This document shows, piece after piece, positions 34,101-42,354 of a DNA stretch of 64,000 nt. The notes beneath the pieces were generated by a model that saw only the letters and a list, made by a program, of their open reading frames with translations, was not told the DNA's origin and did no database searches. This DNA comes from JAPLST01 sp964397565 (GTDB lineage Bacteria > Auribacterota > UBA3054 > JAPLST01), in the NCBI GenBank assembly GCA_964397565.1, contig CAYNJC010000023.1, forward strand, positions 4,438 to 68,437, written 5' to 3'. Both the position numbers and the translations under genes were made by a program. Position 1 is the stretch's first letter. Each line of letters starts with the position of its first letter.

Positions 34101-37100
34101 TCATCGTGCAGGCACGCGTACAACGCGCGAACGGCGTCGCGTGGCAAACGCGGCTGCAACCAGCAGCAGCACCGCCATGCTGCCCGGTTCCGGCACCACA
34201 AAGAACGGATTGCTCCAGAACACGCGCGACGTGCTGTTGCCGGCACTGTCAGACACGAAGAATTGCAGCACATATGCCGACAAAACATTCGTCAAGCCGG
34301 CCGCCGGCGTCCATGCAACCGTCTGCTCCGCATTGGAAATGTTGTGCGCACATTCGGCAACTTCGCCCGTGGTGACCGCGCTCAATGCCGCAATGCGCGT
34401 GATGAGCAGCGCAGTGCCGTCCGCAGCATCCGTTATTTTCGCCTGATTCCAAGTAATCGCGTTCGGTTGCTCGCAGATAAACGCGGTATTGCTGCCCGGC
34501 ATGACCAAGGCGTCCACGCCAATGACCGGCGCGGTGTCAATCACAAAGAACGGACTGGAAAGAAACGTGCGATTGGTGCTGTTGTTGGACGAATCGCGCA
34601 CGCTGAATTTCAGCACATACATGTTGCTAGTGGTAGCAAGCGCCTTGGGCGGCGTCCACGCACGCGCACCATTATTGGCAAGATTTGTTCCGACCACAGC
34701 CACTTCCTGCGTGGTGGCCAAGGAAATAACGCTCAGGGTGGTAAGCGTAACACTGTTCCCGTCCGCTTCATCTTTCACGCGGTACGCGATCCAGCGCAGG
34801 GTGGTTGCCTTGCCCGCTTCGAGCCGCGCCCACGGATAGGGAAACACCACCGCTTCTTCGCCGATCTCGGGCGCTTGCGTGTCAGTCCGCACATAATGTA
34901 CGATCTGTGTATCAGTACTGCCGCCCGCCCACGTGGCGACCACCGTGTAGGTGTTGGTGCCTTTGGCCGGTGTGACGCTGACACGCCATGCGCCGTATTG
35001 ATACGATGCGCTTGAATTATTAATGCGCACGCTGGATGGACTATTGGAACCGCCGGCGACGACGGTGAGGTTAAACGCGGAACCGAACGGCGTGACATAC
35101 CCGTCATACGGCGTAATGCCCGCAAGCGTGTTTTGATTGCTGCTGAGCATCGCGACGCGCAGGTCATACGCGGCGCTGGCGGTGTTGCCGCGCCAGTATT
35201 CAATGTTGAAATCCATGGCATTCAAAAACCCAAAGCCGGTCCTGCCGTCCTGCTCGACGCGCACAATTATATCGCCTTGCGACAAACCATAGGTGTGCGC
35301 GATGGTGCCGGGCGAAAACGGGCAGCGGCCCACATTCACCACGCCATTCGCGTCCGTGGTAAATGTCAGGCTGGGCGGATCACTGAATTTTTTGCCATAC
35401 CAGTCTGAACTGCCGGCGCCGGCGCGGTAGATCTTGACAGTTGCGTTGGAAAGGGGCGTGCCAAAGCTGTCTCTGCAGGTCACCCAGTTTTGGGTCGGCA
35501 AGTCTTCAAGATAGACGCCAATGTTGCCGGGCGAATTCTGGTTGCCTTGCACCGCGCGACAGCCGGCGATCAAATTCATGGGCGCGGCGCTATAGCGGTC
35601 AACCATATTTTTCGGGCTGGACATCAGGCCATACCCCACATCACCGACATCCGTCGGAAAATACACTGAATCCCACCATGGCGGACGGCACGGCAAGTAG
35701 GGTGTGCCGGTGATCAACGCGCCGTTGATGGTGATGAGGGTGTTGCTCCAATAGGAACCTTGTGGCGAATTCACGGCCGGATTATCATGGAAATTAAAGC
35801 CGTAGGTGTCAATCAAATAGCGCGCATGGCCTAATTCATGCATGAGTGAATCTTCAAAATAGAAATTTTTGTCATCGCCGATTTGATTGAACGTGGTGTA
35901 TTCATTGGGATCATTCTTGCCCCACATCAAGTCAACCGTGCGATTGGTCGCGTCAGGATTGTTGCTGGCATAGCCGCCGTTAATCGGCAGCGCACCATCC
36001 GGCACAATGTTGATCTGATCCATGCGGATGCGGTCATACACGCCGCTGGGTGAGTCCAGCGGATAGACGGCGCGTTCAAACATTTGATTCCAGCGGACAA
36101 CATGACGTTGCGCCCAGTCCTCAAAACTGTTGGCCTCAATCGCCAGATTTTTTTGATACGCGTGAAACTTGTCATAGACATCTTTTTCAACCCATAAGCC
36201 GCAGGCAAGCGCATCCGTAAACACCGTGACCCGATTGTTCACTTCCGAGAATTCAGGGATCGTGTTGCTGGTGTCAATTTCACACATAAGCAGATGACGC
36301 TCAAAACGCCAGGCCCACGGCAGATCCAGCGGTGTGTGCGCGCGCGGCGCTAAGGTCACATAGCCCGACGTGAGCACGGTGCCGTCAAAATACCATGTGT
36401 ACGGCACATTGGCATAGGTGGTGGTACTGAAATTCTTGATGAACGCGCGCCAAGTGATGACTTGGTCCACGGCCGGCCAGCCGTCGTGCCGCGGATTGGC
36501 GCTGCCCCAGACAAACGGCTGGGACGGAAAGCGCTGAATCCAGCCAACATCGAGATCGTTGTCATTGGCAAGAATAACTTCCAGCGAACCATTCAGCCGC
36601 ACGGAGCCTTCGGCTTCGACGGTCTTGGTGTCTATGGCAATATAGTAGGCCTTGCCGCCCGTGGCGGGAAAAGAAAGCCAACTGGCGGTGCCGCCGCCGC
36701 TGTTGTCATCCGCCGCCAATTGCACCAAAGTAGAAAGTGTCTGCCCGGTGTACACGGCCAGCACGGTGTCACACGCGCTGCCGATGGTGTCCAGCACCAT
36801 GGTGCCGGCGCTGGTCGGGGTCCATTTCCACCACACCGAATGAAACGGCCCGCCGCTGCCATGCGCCGGCTCATTTGTCTCCGCTGTCGCCAGGCGCGTT
36901 GAGCTTGATGCCGCGATGGAATTGCCACTGAGCGTGGTGGCGGTGGCAAACATATCGTTGGTGGGCGGTGCGGGCGCGGTGAGGTACCAGTTTAGGGCAA
37001 GCGCGCCGCTCGCGCCGCCATACCCGTCAACCGCGATGTAATACTGCGTGCCGGGCACCACATCATTGACCGAGTTGGAACTTGTGACGGTGGCGTTTTG

Positions 37101-37442
37101 CGGGTCATCGTCATTTTGCGCAAGCTGGACCAGCGTGGCCAGCGTGGCGCCCGTGTACGTCGCCATGATGGTGTCAAAGGGACTGCCCATGGTCGTGATC
37201 GTAAACGTGCCGGAGGAGGGCGCAGTCCATTTCCACCAGACCGAATGATACGGTCCTTGACTCGCATAATGCGCCGGCTCACCCGGTTCACTCGTGGCAT
37301 CAATGCTCGTGCCCGAATCGGCGCCGCTGACGCCGGAAATTGCCGTGGCGTTGGTGAACATATCGTTGACCGGTGCTGCAAACAAGGGCGAGCCAAAGGA
37401 AACAAGTGCTGCCATGAAGCCAAACGCTAAAGGTCGGTACAT
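34101..37442 (-). CDS. large secreted zincin-like multidomain protein with PEP-CTERM tail
   Basis: 1113 residues from ATG 37440-37442, with signal peptide 1-22. Two tandem PPC-like domains (about 25-155 and 160-290; paired motifs NDMFTNATAI / NDMFATATTL and YHSVWWKW / FHSVWWKW), a CARDB-like domain (295-410), then a putative metalloprotease region with HELGHARYLIDTYGFNFHD at 535-553 (HExxH zinc motif), followed by two similar Ig-like repeats each ending near SPFF/NPFF before the tail VPEPGSMAVLLLVAAAFATR plus basic residues. The HELGH motif with a later His suggests zincin activity; the third ligand is unclear. A promoter-like inverted repeat precedes it. Longer open frame upstream is not coding. 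Confidence 0.8.
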   Translation of the reverse strand: MYRPLAFGFMAALVSFGSPLFAAPVNDMFTNATAISGVSGADSGTSIDATSEPGEPAHYASQGPYHSVWWKWTAPSSGTFTITTMGSPFDTIMATYTGATLATLVQLAQNDDDPQNATVTSSNSVNDVVPGTQYYIAVDGYGGASGALALNWYLTAPAPPTNDMFATATTLSGNSIAASSSTRLATAETNEPAHGSGGPFHSVWWKWTPTSAGTMVLDTIGSACDTVLAVYTGQTLSTLVQLAADDNSGGGTASWLSFPATGGKAYYIAIDTKTVEAEGSVRLNGSLEVILANDNDLDVGWIQRFPSQPFVWGSANPRHDGWPAVDQVITWRAFIKNFSTTTYANVPYTWYFDGTVLTSGYVTLAPRAHTPLDLPWAWRFERHLLMCEIDTSNTIPEFSEVNNRVTVFTDALACGLWVEKDVYDKFHAYQKNLAIEANSFEDWAQRHVVRWNQMFERAVYPLDSPSGVYDRIRMDQINIVPDGALPINGGYASNNPDATNRTVDLMWGKNDPNEYTTFNQIGDDKNFYFEDSLMHELGHARYLIDTYGFNFHDNPAVNSPQGSYWSNTLITINGALITGTPYLPCRPPWWDSVYFPTDVGDVGYGLMSSPKNMVDRYSAAPMNLIAGCRAVQGNQNSPGNIGVYLEDLPTQNWVTCRDSFGTPLSNATVKIYRAGAGSSDWYGKKFSDPPSLTFTTDANGVVNVGRCPFSPGTIAHTYGLSQGDIIVRVEQDGRTGFGFLNAMDFNIEYWRGNTASAAYDLRVAMLSSNQNTLAGITPYDGYVTPFGSAFNLTVVAGGSNSPSSVRINNSSASYQYGAWRVSVTPAKGTNTYTVVATWAGGSTDTQIVHYVRTDTQAPEIGEEAVVFPYPWARLEAGKATTLRWIAYRVKDEADGNSVTLTTLSVISLATTQEVAVVGTNLANNGARAWTPPKALATTSNMYVLKFSVRDSSNNSTNRTFLSSPFFVIDTAPVIGVDALVMPGSNTAFICEQPNAITWNQAKITDAADGTALLITRIAALSAVTTGEVAECAHNISNAEQTVAWTPAAGLTNVLSAYVLQFFVSDSAGNSTSRVFWSNPFFVVPEPGSMAVLLLVAAAFATRRRSRVVRVPAR

Positions 37443-37462
37443 AAAAAACTCACTAAAAGTGT

Positions 37463-37487
37463 TATATACTACTATTATTAGTATATA
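37463..37487. promoter_or_regulatory. AT-rich inverted repeat upstream of the metalloprotease gene
   Basis: Perfect arms TATATACTA / TAGTATATA with a 7-nt loop, 21 bp upstream of the protease ATG and in the divergent spacer. It contains TATACTA on both strands, so it may serve as a -10 for both directions or as an operator. Confidence 0.5.
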
Positions 37488-37540
37488 GCATTTGTGTAAC
37501 GGTGTCAAATGAGGAAGTGTTCGTTTTCCATCTGACGTCG

Positions 37541-37912
37541 ATGAAAAACAAAATCGCATCGTTGGCTTGCATGACAGCTTGGACATTGCTGGTCGTCCTT
37601 CTGAGCGCTTGGTTTTCTGTGCCTAGATGGCGATGGCGACTGACTACGCCTGACCTAGTCGTGCTTGTGCTCATGCCGGCGGGGGCATTCTTATCGGCTT
37701 TGCCCGGCGTCTCGCCGCGCTGGTTCGCATATAGCGCAGTGCTGTACGCGGCATTCTACATGCGGCTACACGCCCATCACATTTTCGGAATATCGCCATC
37801 GTGGGGATTGGACGATGGTGTCCTGATCTACGTCGTGCCCCTCATGCTTGCGGCAGCGTTGGCTGTGGCTTGTGCCAGTGCTGCGTGGTTGCGCCCGCGC
37901 ATTGCGGGTTGA
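37541..37912 (+). CDS. small membrane protein, hypothetical
   Basis: 123 residues from ATG 37541 with about four predicted membrane helices (MTAWTLLVVLLSAW, TPDLVVLVLMPAGAFL, WFAYSAVLYAAFYM, LIYVVPLMLAAALAVACASA). No family recognised. A GTG start at 37502 is also possible. It is divergent from the protease gene and followed by a short terminator. Coding status rests on length, hydrophobic pattern and position. Confidence 0.45.
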   Translation: MKNKIASLACMTAWTLLVVLLSAWFSVPRWRWRLTTPDLVVLVLMPAGAFLSALPGVSPRWFAYSAVLYAAFYMRLHAHHIFGISPSWGLDDGVLIYVVPLMLAAALAVACASAAWLRPRIAG

Positions 37913-37933
37913 GTTCGCGTCGCGCGCTGCGAA

Positions 37934-37952
37934 GTGCCTGCGGGCATTTTTT
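37934..37952 (+). terminator. short hairpin with T-run after the small membrane protein
   Basis: Stem GTGCC/GGCAT (with one G-T pair), loop TGCG, then TTTTTT. It lies 22 bp after the stop of the small membrane protein gene. Confidence 0.5.
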
Positions 37953-38092
37953 CCTGCCGACATCCCCAGGTAGGGCGGCGGGGTTGGTGCTGCCGCTCCC
38001 CGCCTGTCCCCGCCGTTGGCGGGACGGTGGAAGCAGAGATTGGCCGCAAGGCCGGCGGCGTCACCGGGTGCTCAATCTTCTTCAGCCACGCC

Positions 38093-38115
38093 GCGAGGGC
38101 GTGGGGGTCTCTGCG
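38093..38115. repeat. dispersed 23-bp motif, copy 1
   Basis: GCGAGGGCGTGGGGGTCTCT then GCG; 22 of 23 bases match 47311-47333. It lies in a 320-bp stretch with no gene (37953-38233), which otherwise holds only GC-rich non-coding sequence. Confidence 0.5.
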
Positions 38116-38233
38116 CACCCACCCACCCGCCCAACCCGCGTGCGCGCGTGCGTTCGTCATGTTTGCTGGGGCTGCCTTGGCTTCTGTGTTTGCACCGCCG
38201 GATCTGGGTGTATGCCGGGAAATCGCCCGCCAT

Positions 38234-38258
38234 ACATTATCGCGCCGCGCGATAATGT
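38234..38258. promoter_or_regulatory. perfect palindrome upstream of nrdR
   Basis: 11-bp perfect arms ACATTATCGCG / CGCGATAATGT around CCG, ending 6 bp before the -35 box of the nrdR promoter. Position and symmetry suit an activator or repressor site. It does not match the known NrdR box. Confidence 0.55.
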
Positions 38259-38264
38259 TGGCAG

Positions 38265-38293
38265 TTGTATTTTGCTCTGCCTTTGCGTATAAT
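38265..38293 (+). promoter_or_regulatory. promoter of nrdR
   Basis: TTGTAT at 38265-38270, 17-bp spacer, TATAAT at 38288-38293. Expected start near 38300, giving a leader of about 46 nt. Confidence 0.75.
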
Positions 38294-38345
38294 ACAAAAC
38301 ATCACTGTAGCGGCGTAGTATGTAACCCGACACGAGACCTGCTCC

Positions 38346-38807
38346 ATGATCTGCCCCAAATGTGGATATTCGGAAGACAAAGTTGTGGATTCGCGCAGTG
38401 CCCACAATGGCCGTGCGATACGGCGGCGGCGCGAATGTCTTGGCTGCGCCTATCGGTTTACGACCTATGAAGTCATTGAGGCGCCACTACAAGTAATCAA
38501 GCGCGACGGCAGCCGCCAGGATTTCAGCAAAGAAAAACTGATCAACGGTTTGCGGCGCGCATGCCACAAACGGCCGGTCAGCATCAAAGTATTGGAAGAC
38601 TTGGTTGACGGGATTCTCAATCACTTCGAGCAGCAGCACATGCGCGAAGTCGAGGCACGCCTGGTCGGCAACATGGTGATGGAGCGCCTGCGCGAACTGG
38701 ATGGCGTGGCGTATGTGCGCTTCGCCTCGGTCTATCGTGAATTCAAGGATGTCAATGAATTCATGGACGAGGCCCGCAAAGTGCAAGCCGCCACGGCAGC
38801 CGAGTAA
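38346..38807 (+). CDS. nrdR: transcriptional repressor NrdR
   Basis: 153 residues, full length. N-terminal zinc ribbon CPKC (3-6) with CLGC near 31-34, VVDSRSAHNGRAIRRRRECL as in the family, then the ATP-cone domain from about 45 (QVIKRDGSRQDFSKEKLING) to 140, which senses ATP/dATP. It represses ribonucleotide reductase genes. The following gene also has ATP cones, which suggests a functional link. Confidence 0.95.
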   Translation: MICPKCGYSEDKVVDSRSAHNGRAIRRRRECLGCAYRFTTYEVIEAPLQVIKRDGSRQDFSKEKLINGLRRACHKRPVSIKVLEDLVDGILNHFEQQHMREVEARLVGNMVMERLRELDGVAYVRFASVYREFKDVNEFMDEARKVQAATAAE

Positions 38808-38827
38808 CCGACCGCGGCGGCACCGTT

Positions 38828-40684
38828 ATGGCACGAGTCGCACTCACGCATGTGTGTAAACGCGACGGGCGTCTCGTGCCGTTCGAGCGACAGCACTTGG
38901 TGCGCAGCATTCAAGCGGCCGCCGAGAGCGCGGCCGTCTCGTCCGCGGTGTTTGCCCAGGAACTGGCCGACGCCGTCATTATGCACCTCGAACAGAGCTT
39001 TCCCACGACAGCTCCCACTACCGCCGCAATCGCGGAAGCGATTGAGACCGTCTTGCTGGGCGTGAATTTGCGCACCGCCGCCGAGGCCTATCGCGCCTAT
39101 CGCGCCGCGCGCGACCACAGTCGCATGCACTGCACGGTCGTCAAACTGCTGCAGCCATCCTTGTTCGCGGCCGACTTGGCCCTGCACGTCGCGTTTGACG
39201 GCAGCCAGCGCACCGCCGCTTGGGATCGCACGCGCATTGTGCACGCGCTCGAACGCGAGGCGCACATCGCGCGCCGCGTCGCGGAAGATATCGCGCGCGC
39301 CGTCGAGGAGCGTCTGCTGTCGTCCGATCTGCGGCGCGTCACCACCACCTTGATTCGCGCCCTGGTCGACAACGAACTGCTGGCCCGCGGCTTCACGGCA
39401 TCATTGCGGCAACGTAGCGCCGTCGCCGTCCCCTTTGCCGATGTTGATCACGCCGTGCAGGCCGGCGCACCGTTGGCACAGACCATCGGACGGCAGGTCA
39501 CGCGCACCTATGCGCTGGCACGTATTTATTCCGATGACGTCGCCGACGCGCACGAGCGCGGCATGCTCGCGTTGGATTGCCTGGATCATCCCGCCGGTGT
39601 CTACAGCGTGCTGCAGCCCTTTCCGCGCGCGCAGACGCACCTGCGGGAAACATTTCAGCATTTGCAGAATGGATTGCTCGCGTGCGTCGCCTACTCGGTG
39701 GCGGATCTGCCCGCCACACTGCCGCTGTTGCATGAGGCCCTGACGTGGTTGCCGCCGCTCAATCGTGGCCAGCGCGTCACGTATGAGGTCGCCGCGGATG
39801 CAGCCGGCATGCTGGAGCTGGGCCTGCGCGACCTGCCGCCACGCCCGGATGTTGTCTTTCAACTGCAGGGTCTACCCACCGAACGGGCCGTGCTGCTCGC
39901 CGCCTTGCTGGCCCTGCATCAGCGTGGCTGGGGCGTCGCGTGGTCGGCACAGCCGGCGTTGCACACCTGGCACAGCCACTGCACCCTCAATCTGCCACAG
40001 GCTGTGTATCGCGCGCGGCAACGCGACCTCGACGGCGTCATTGAGGAATTGTATCGCGCGCTCGAACTGGCGGTGCAGGCCTGCCATCAACGCGCACTGT
40101 ATTTGCGCACGCAGTCCGGCAGCACGGCCGGTACGGCGCAGCATGCCGCCCTGGATATCGCCGGTTTGGACAGCGCAATTGCGATTCTGACCGGCGCCGG
40201 CATCTTTGACCGCGGGGAAAGCCGCGCCTGCTTGCGCGTGCTGTTGGGCGCGCTGCACGCGAGTGTGCAACACGCCACGCAGCATGACGGCGTGCAGACC
40301 CGGCTGGTGGTGGGCGAACCGTTGGCGTGCGGCAAGCGGCTGGCGGCGGTCGACCAAAGCTTGTTCCCCGAATTGTTTGGCTTCTTGGCGTTGCATCCGG
40401 ATGCGCTCGAACCAATCATCCCGGCCTACCGGCCCGTGGAAATCTGCGTGGAAGCCAGCAGCCAACCCGCCCAAGTGGTGCAGCAGTTTCAGACGCTGCA
40501 GCGCTTTTTTGATTGTGGCTGCTTGCCGCTGGCCATCGATCCCGCGGCGCCGCCTGATGTGGCGGCGTTGTTCGCCGCATTGCTCGATGCTGGCTGTCGC
40601 TTTAGCGTGTCGGCCCAAGCCGCCACCGCACCCGCGGCGGGCGCGACCACGACGGGCCAGCCGGAACTGCCACAGTTGGCATGA
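38828..40684 (+). CDS. ATP-cone protein resembling degenerate anaerobic ribonucleotide reductase
   Basis: 618 residues. Two ATP-cone-like regions: about 1-95 (VCKRDGRLVPFERQHLVRSI) and about 115-205 (HVAFDGSQRTAAWDRTRIVH, ending VDNELLARGF). The remainder, 210-610, is distantly like NrdD in length and in pieces such as HERGMLALDCLDHPAGVYSV and the DQSLFPELFGFL segment, but the glycyl-radical motif near the C-terminus and the CxxC zinc pairs of NrdD are not visible; the end is Ala/Thr/Pro-rich. It could be an inactive paralogue serving as a nucleotide sensor with NrdR, which is 20 bp upstream. Its stop overlaps the ispD start. Confidence 0.65.
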   Translation: MARVALTHVCKRDGRLVPFERQHLVRSIQAAAESAAVSSAVFAQELADAVIMHLEQSFPTTAPTTAAIAEAIETVLLGVNLRTAAEAYRAYRAARDHSRMHCTVVKLLQPSLFAADLALHVAFDGSQRTAAWDRTRIVHALEREAHIARRVAEDIARAVEERLLSSDLRRVTTTLIRALVDNELLARGFTASLRQRSAVAVPFADVDHAVQAGAPLAQTIGRQVTRTYALARIYSDDVADAHERGMLALDCLDHPAGVYSVLQPFPRAQTHLRETFQHLQNGLLACVAYSVADLPATLPLLHEALTWLPPLNRGQRVTYEVAADAAGMLELGLRDLPPRPDVVFQLQGLPTERAVLLAALLALHQRGWGVAWSAQPALHTWHSHCTLNLPQAVYRARQRDLDGVIEELYRALELAVQACHQRALYLRTQSGSTAGTAQHAALDIAGLDSAIAILTGAGIFDRGESRACLRVLLGALHASVQHATQHDGVQTRLVVGEPLACGKRLAAVDQSLFPELFGFLALHPDALEPIIPAYRPVEICVEASSQPAQVVQQFQTLQRFFDCGCLPLAIDPAAPPDVAALFAALLDAGCRFSVSAQAATAPAAGATTTGQPELPQLA

Positions 40685-41418
40685 CCGCGGTCGCACTCAT
40701 TCCCGCCGCCGGCACATCCCAGCGCATGGGGTTTTCAAAATTACTGACGCCGCTGGCCGGCGTGCCGGTGTTGCTGCGCACGTTGGGCACCCTTGCCGGC
40801 GTTGAGGCCTTTCAGCAGATCATTGTCGCCGTGCAACCCGGCAGCGAGGCGGAGGTCACCGCACTGCTGGCCAAAGCGCCGGGGTGGGCGCGGCGGGTGC
40901 GGGTCATCGCCGGTGGCGCCACCCGCGTGCATTCCGTCTGGCACGCACTACAGGCGGTGGATGGCACGCCCGACCTGGTTGCCGTACACGACGGCGCGCG
41001 CCCCTTTGTCACCCCGGCCGTTATCCACGCCGCGCTCGACACCGCGCTGCAGATGGGTGGTGCGCTGGTTGCCACACCGGTCATTCCAACGATCAAAAGC
41101 GTCAATGCCACGCGCTGCGTCAAGGCGACCCTGGATCGCACCACACTGTGGGCCGCGGCCACGCCGCAAGTCTTTCGTTTTCGCGCCTTTGTCACCGCCT
41201 ATGAGCGCCTTTGGTGTCACACGCAGGATGTCAGCGCCATCACCGACGATTGTCAGATTTTCGAATTGGATGGCGGCACCATTCGGATTGTCGAAAGCAA
41301 CCCGGAGAATATCAAAATTACAACCCCGCTCGACTGGCGTGTCGCCGAACTGCTGGCCGGCGCGCCGGCGCCGGCTGCCCCTGATTCTGGCGTCTCCGCA
41401 GCAATCCCGCGTTCGTAA
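40681..41418 (+). CDS. ispD: 2-C-methyl-D-erythritol 4-phosphate cytidylyltransferase
   Basis: 245 residues; third step of the MEP isoprenoid pathway. Motifs: ALIPAAGTSQRMGFSKLLTPLAG (nucleotide-binding loop, residues 5-27), VHDGARPFVTP near 101-111, DRTTLWAAATPQVF near 146-159, AITDDCQIFE near 183-192 and ENIKITTPLDW near 205-216. The C-terminal extension after 220 is Ala/Pro-rich. ATG overlaps the previous stop (ATGA). ispF is not adjacent. Confidence 0.94.
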   Translation: MTAVALIPAAGTSQRMGFSKLLTPLAGVPVLLRTLGTLAGVEAFQQIIVAVQPGSEAEVTALLAKAPGWARRVRVIAGGATRVHSVWHALQAVDGTPDLVAVHDGARPFVTPAVIHAALDTALQMGGALVATPVIPTIKSVNATRCVKATLDRTTLWAAATPQVFRFRAFVTAYERLWCHTQDVSAITDDCQIFELDGGTIRIVESNPENIKITTPLDWRVAELLAGAPAPAAPDSGVSAAIPRS

Positions 41419-41474
41419 AGAGGGTCGGGGATTTCCGGCTGTACGTCCTCCTTGCTCTTGCCGGTCTTCCCGGG

Positions 41475-41981
41475 CTACCTGACGGGAATCACGCGTTCGA
41501 GCTGTTCGATCCGCTGCAGCAACTCGTCGCGCGTGCCGCGCCGCGCAAGCATTGCCTTGATCTGTTCGTCGCGCAGCACCAGCGCAATCCGCGACAGCAA
41601 GTGCAAATGCGTGCGCACGTCCGGGCTGATCACCAAAAACAGACAGCATACCGGCACACCGTCCAGCGCGCCATAATCCACCGGATGCTCCAGAAAACAC
41701 AGGGCAACCATCGAGTGCGTCAGCGTCACAGCCATCGGATTGCGCACGTGCGGAATGGCGATGCCACCGCCCACCGCCGTCGACGCCAATTCTTCGCGCG
41801 CCAGCAGCACATTCAGGAGAAAGCTCGTGTCAATCTCCGCCGGCAAGCGCAGGGTATCCAATGCGGCGCGCAGCACCGTGCCCTTGCTGACACCTTTGAT
41901 CTCATAATGCACACCACCAGCGCGGATAACCTCTGTCAGCGATGGCAGCGTCTGTGGCTTGTTCGGTGCGTCCATAGTCAT
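41475..41981 (-). CDS. PTS EIIA (Ntr/fructose type) domain protein
   Basis: 168 residues. EIIA-type-2 domain from about 15 to 160; the phosphorylatable His is in GGGIAIPHVRNP near 72-83, then LEHPVDYGALDG near 96-107, and HLLSRIALVLRD near 127-138, all family-typical. Likely a regulatory PtsN-like protein because no EIIB/EIIC partner is near. It converges with ispD with 56 bp between and no clear terminator. AGGAA precedes the ATG. Confidence 0.87.
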   Translation of the reverse strand: MTMDAPNKPQTLPSLTEVIRAGGVHYEIKGVSKGTVLRAALDTLRLPAEIDTSFLLNVLLAREELASTAVGGGIAIPHVRNPMAVTLTHSMVALCFLEHPVDYGALDGVPVCCLFLVISPDVRTHLHLLSRIALVLRDEQIKAMLARRGTRDELLQRIEQLERVIPVR

Positions 41982-41999
41982 TGTTCCTGTTGACGTTTA

Positions 42000-42028
42000 A
42001 TTATAGCATATCGTCACACATTCAACAA
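42000..42028 (-). promoter_or_regulatory. promoter of the EIIA gene
   Basis: Minus strand TTGTTG (42023-42028), 17-bp spacer, TGC-TATAAT (42000-42005). It leaves about 12 nt of leader with AGGAA before the ATG at 41981. Confidence 0.65.
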
Positions 42029-42354
42029 TTTTGACGTGCCGCGAATCTGCCGCAGATGCTGCGACCGCGATTTTGTCCGCCGATGAAGCAGATTGGCAGC
42101 GTCGCACCGTGATCTGTTTGGCTGCAAATCATCACGCCCACGCGCACACTCCCACTTGGCGTAGTTGGACTACAAGCTTCAGCTGGTGCAGCAGAACACC
42201 ATCCATGCTAAAGCGCCAACGCCAACTGCTTCATCCGTGTGAATGCACTCCCTGAATGCGGCCCATGGCCGCTTTAGTAATTTTCGCGCCCGGCACGTGA
42301 ACGGCATCTGGTCGCAGCTTGCATTTCTACGCCAGGTGCGCTATCATTGACACC
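42029..42354. other. non-coding spacer between EIIA gene and deoB
   Basis: No convincing gene. It includes a short perfect hairpin GCGGCC-CAT-GGCCGC (about 42259-42273) followed by TTTAGTAATTTT. One 74-codon open frame here lacks a family and a ribosome site and may be decayed sequence. Confidence 0.5.

Noticed and set aside
38234..38258. NrdR box upstream of nrdR.
   Set aside because: The palindrome does not fit the known NrdR-box pattern, so only an unspecified regulatory site is claimed.
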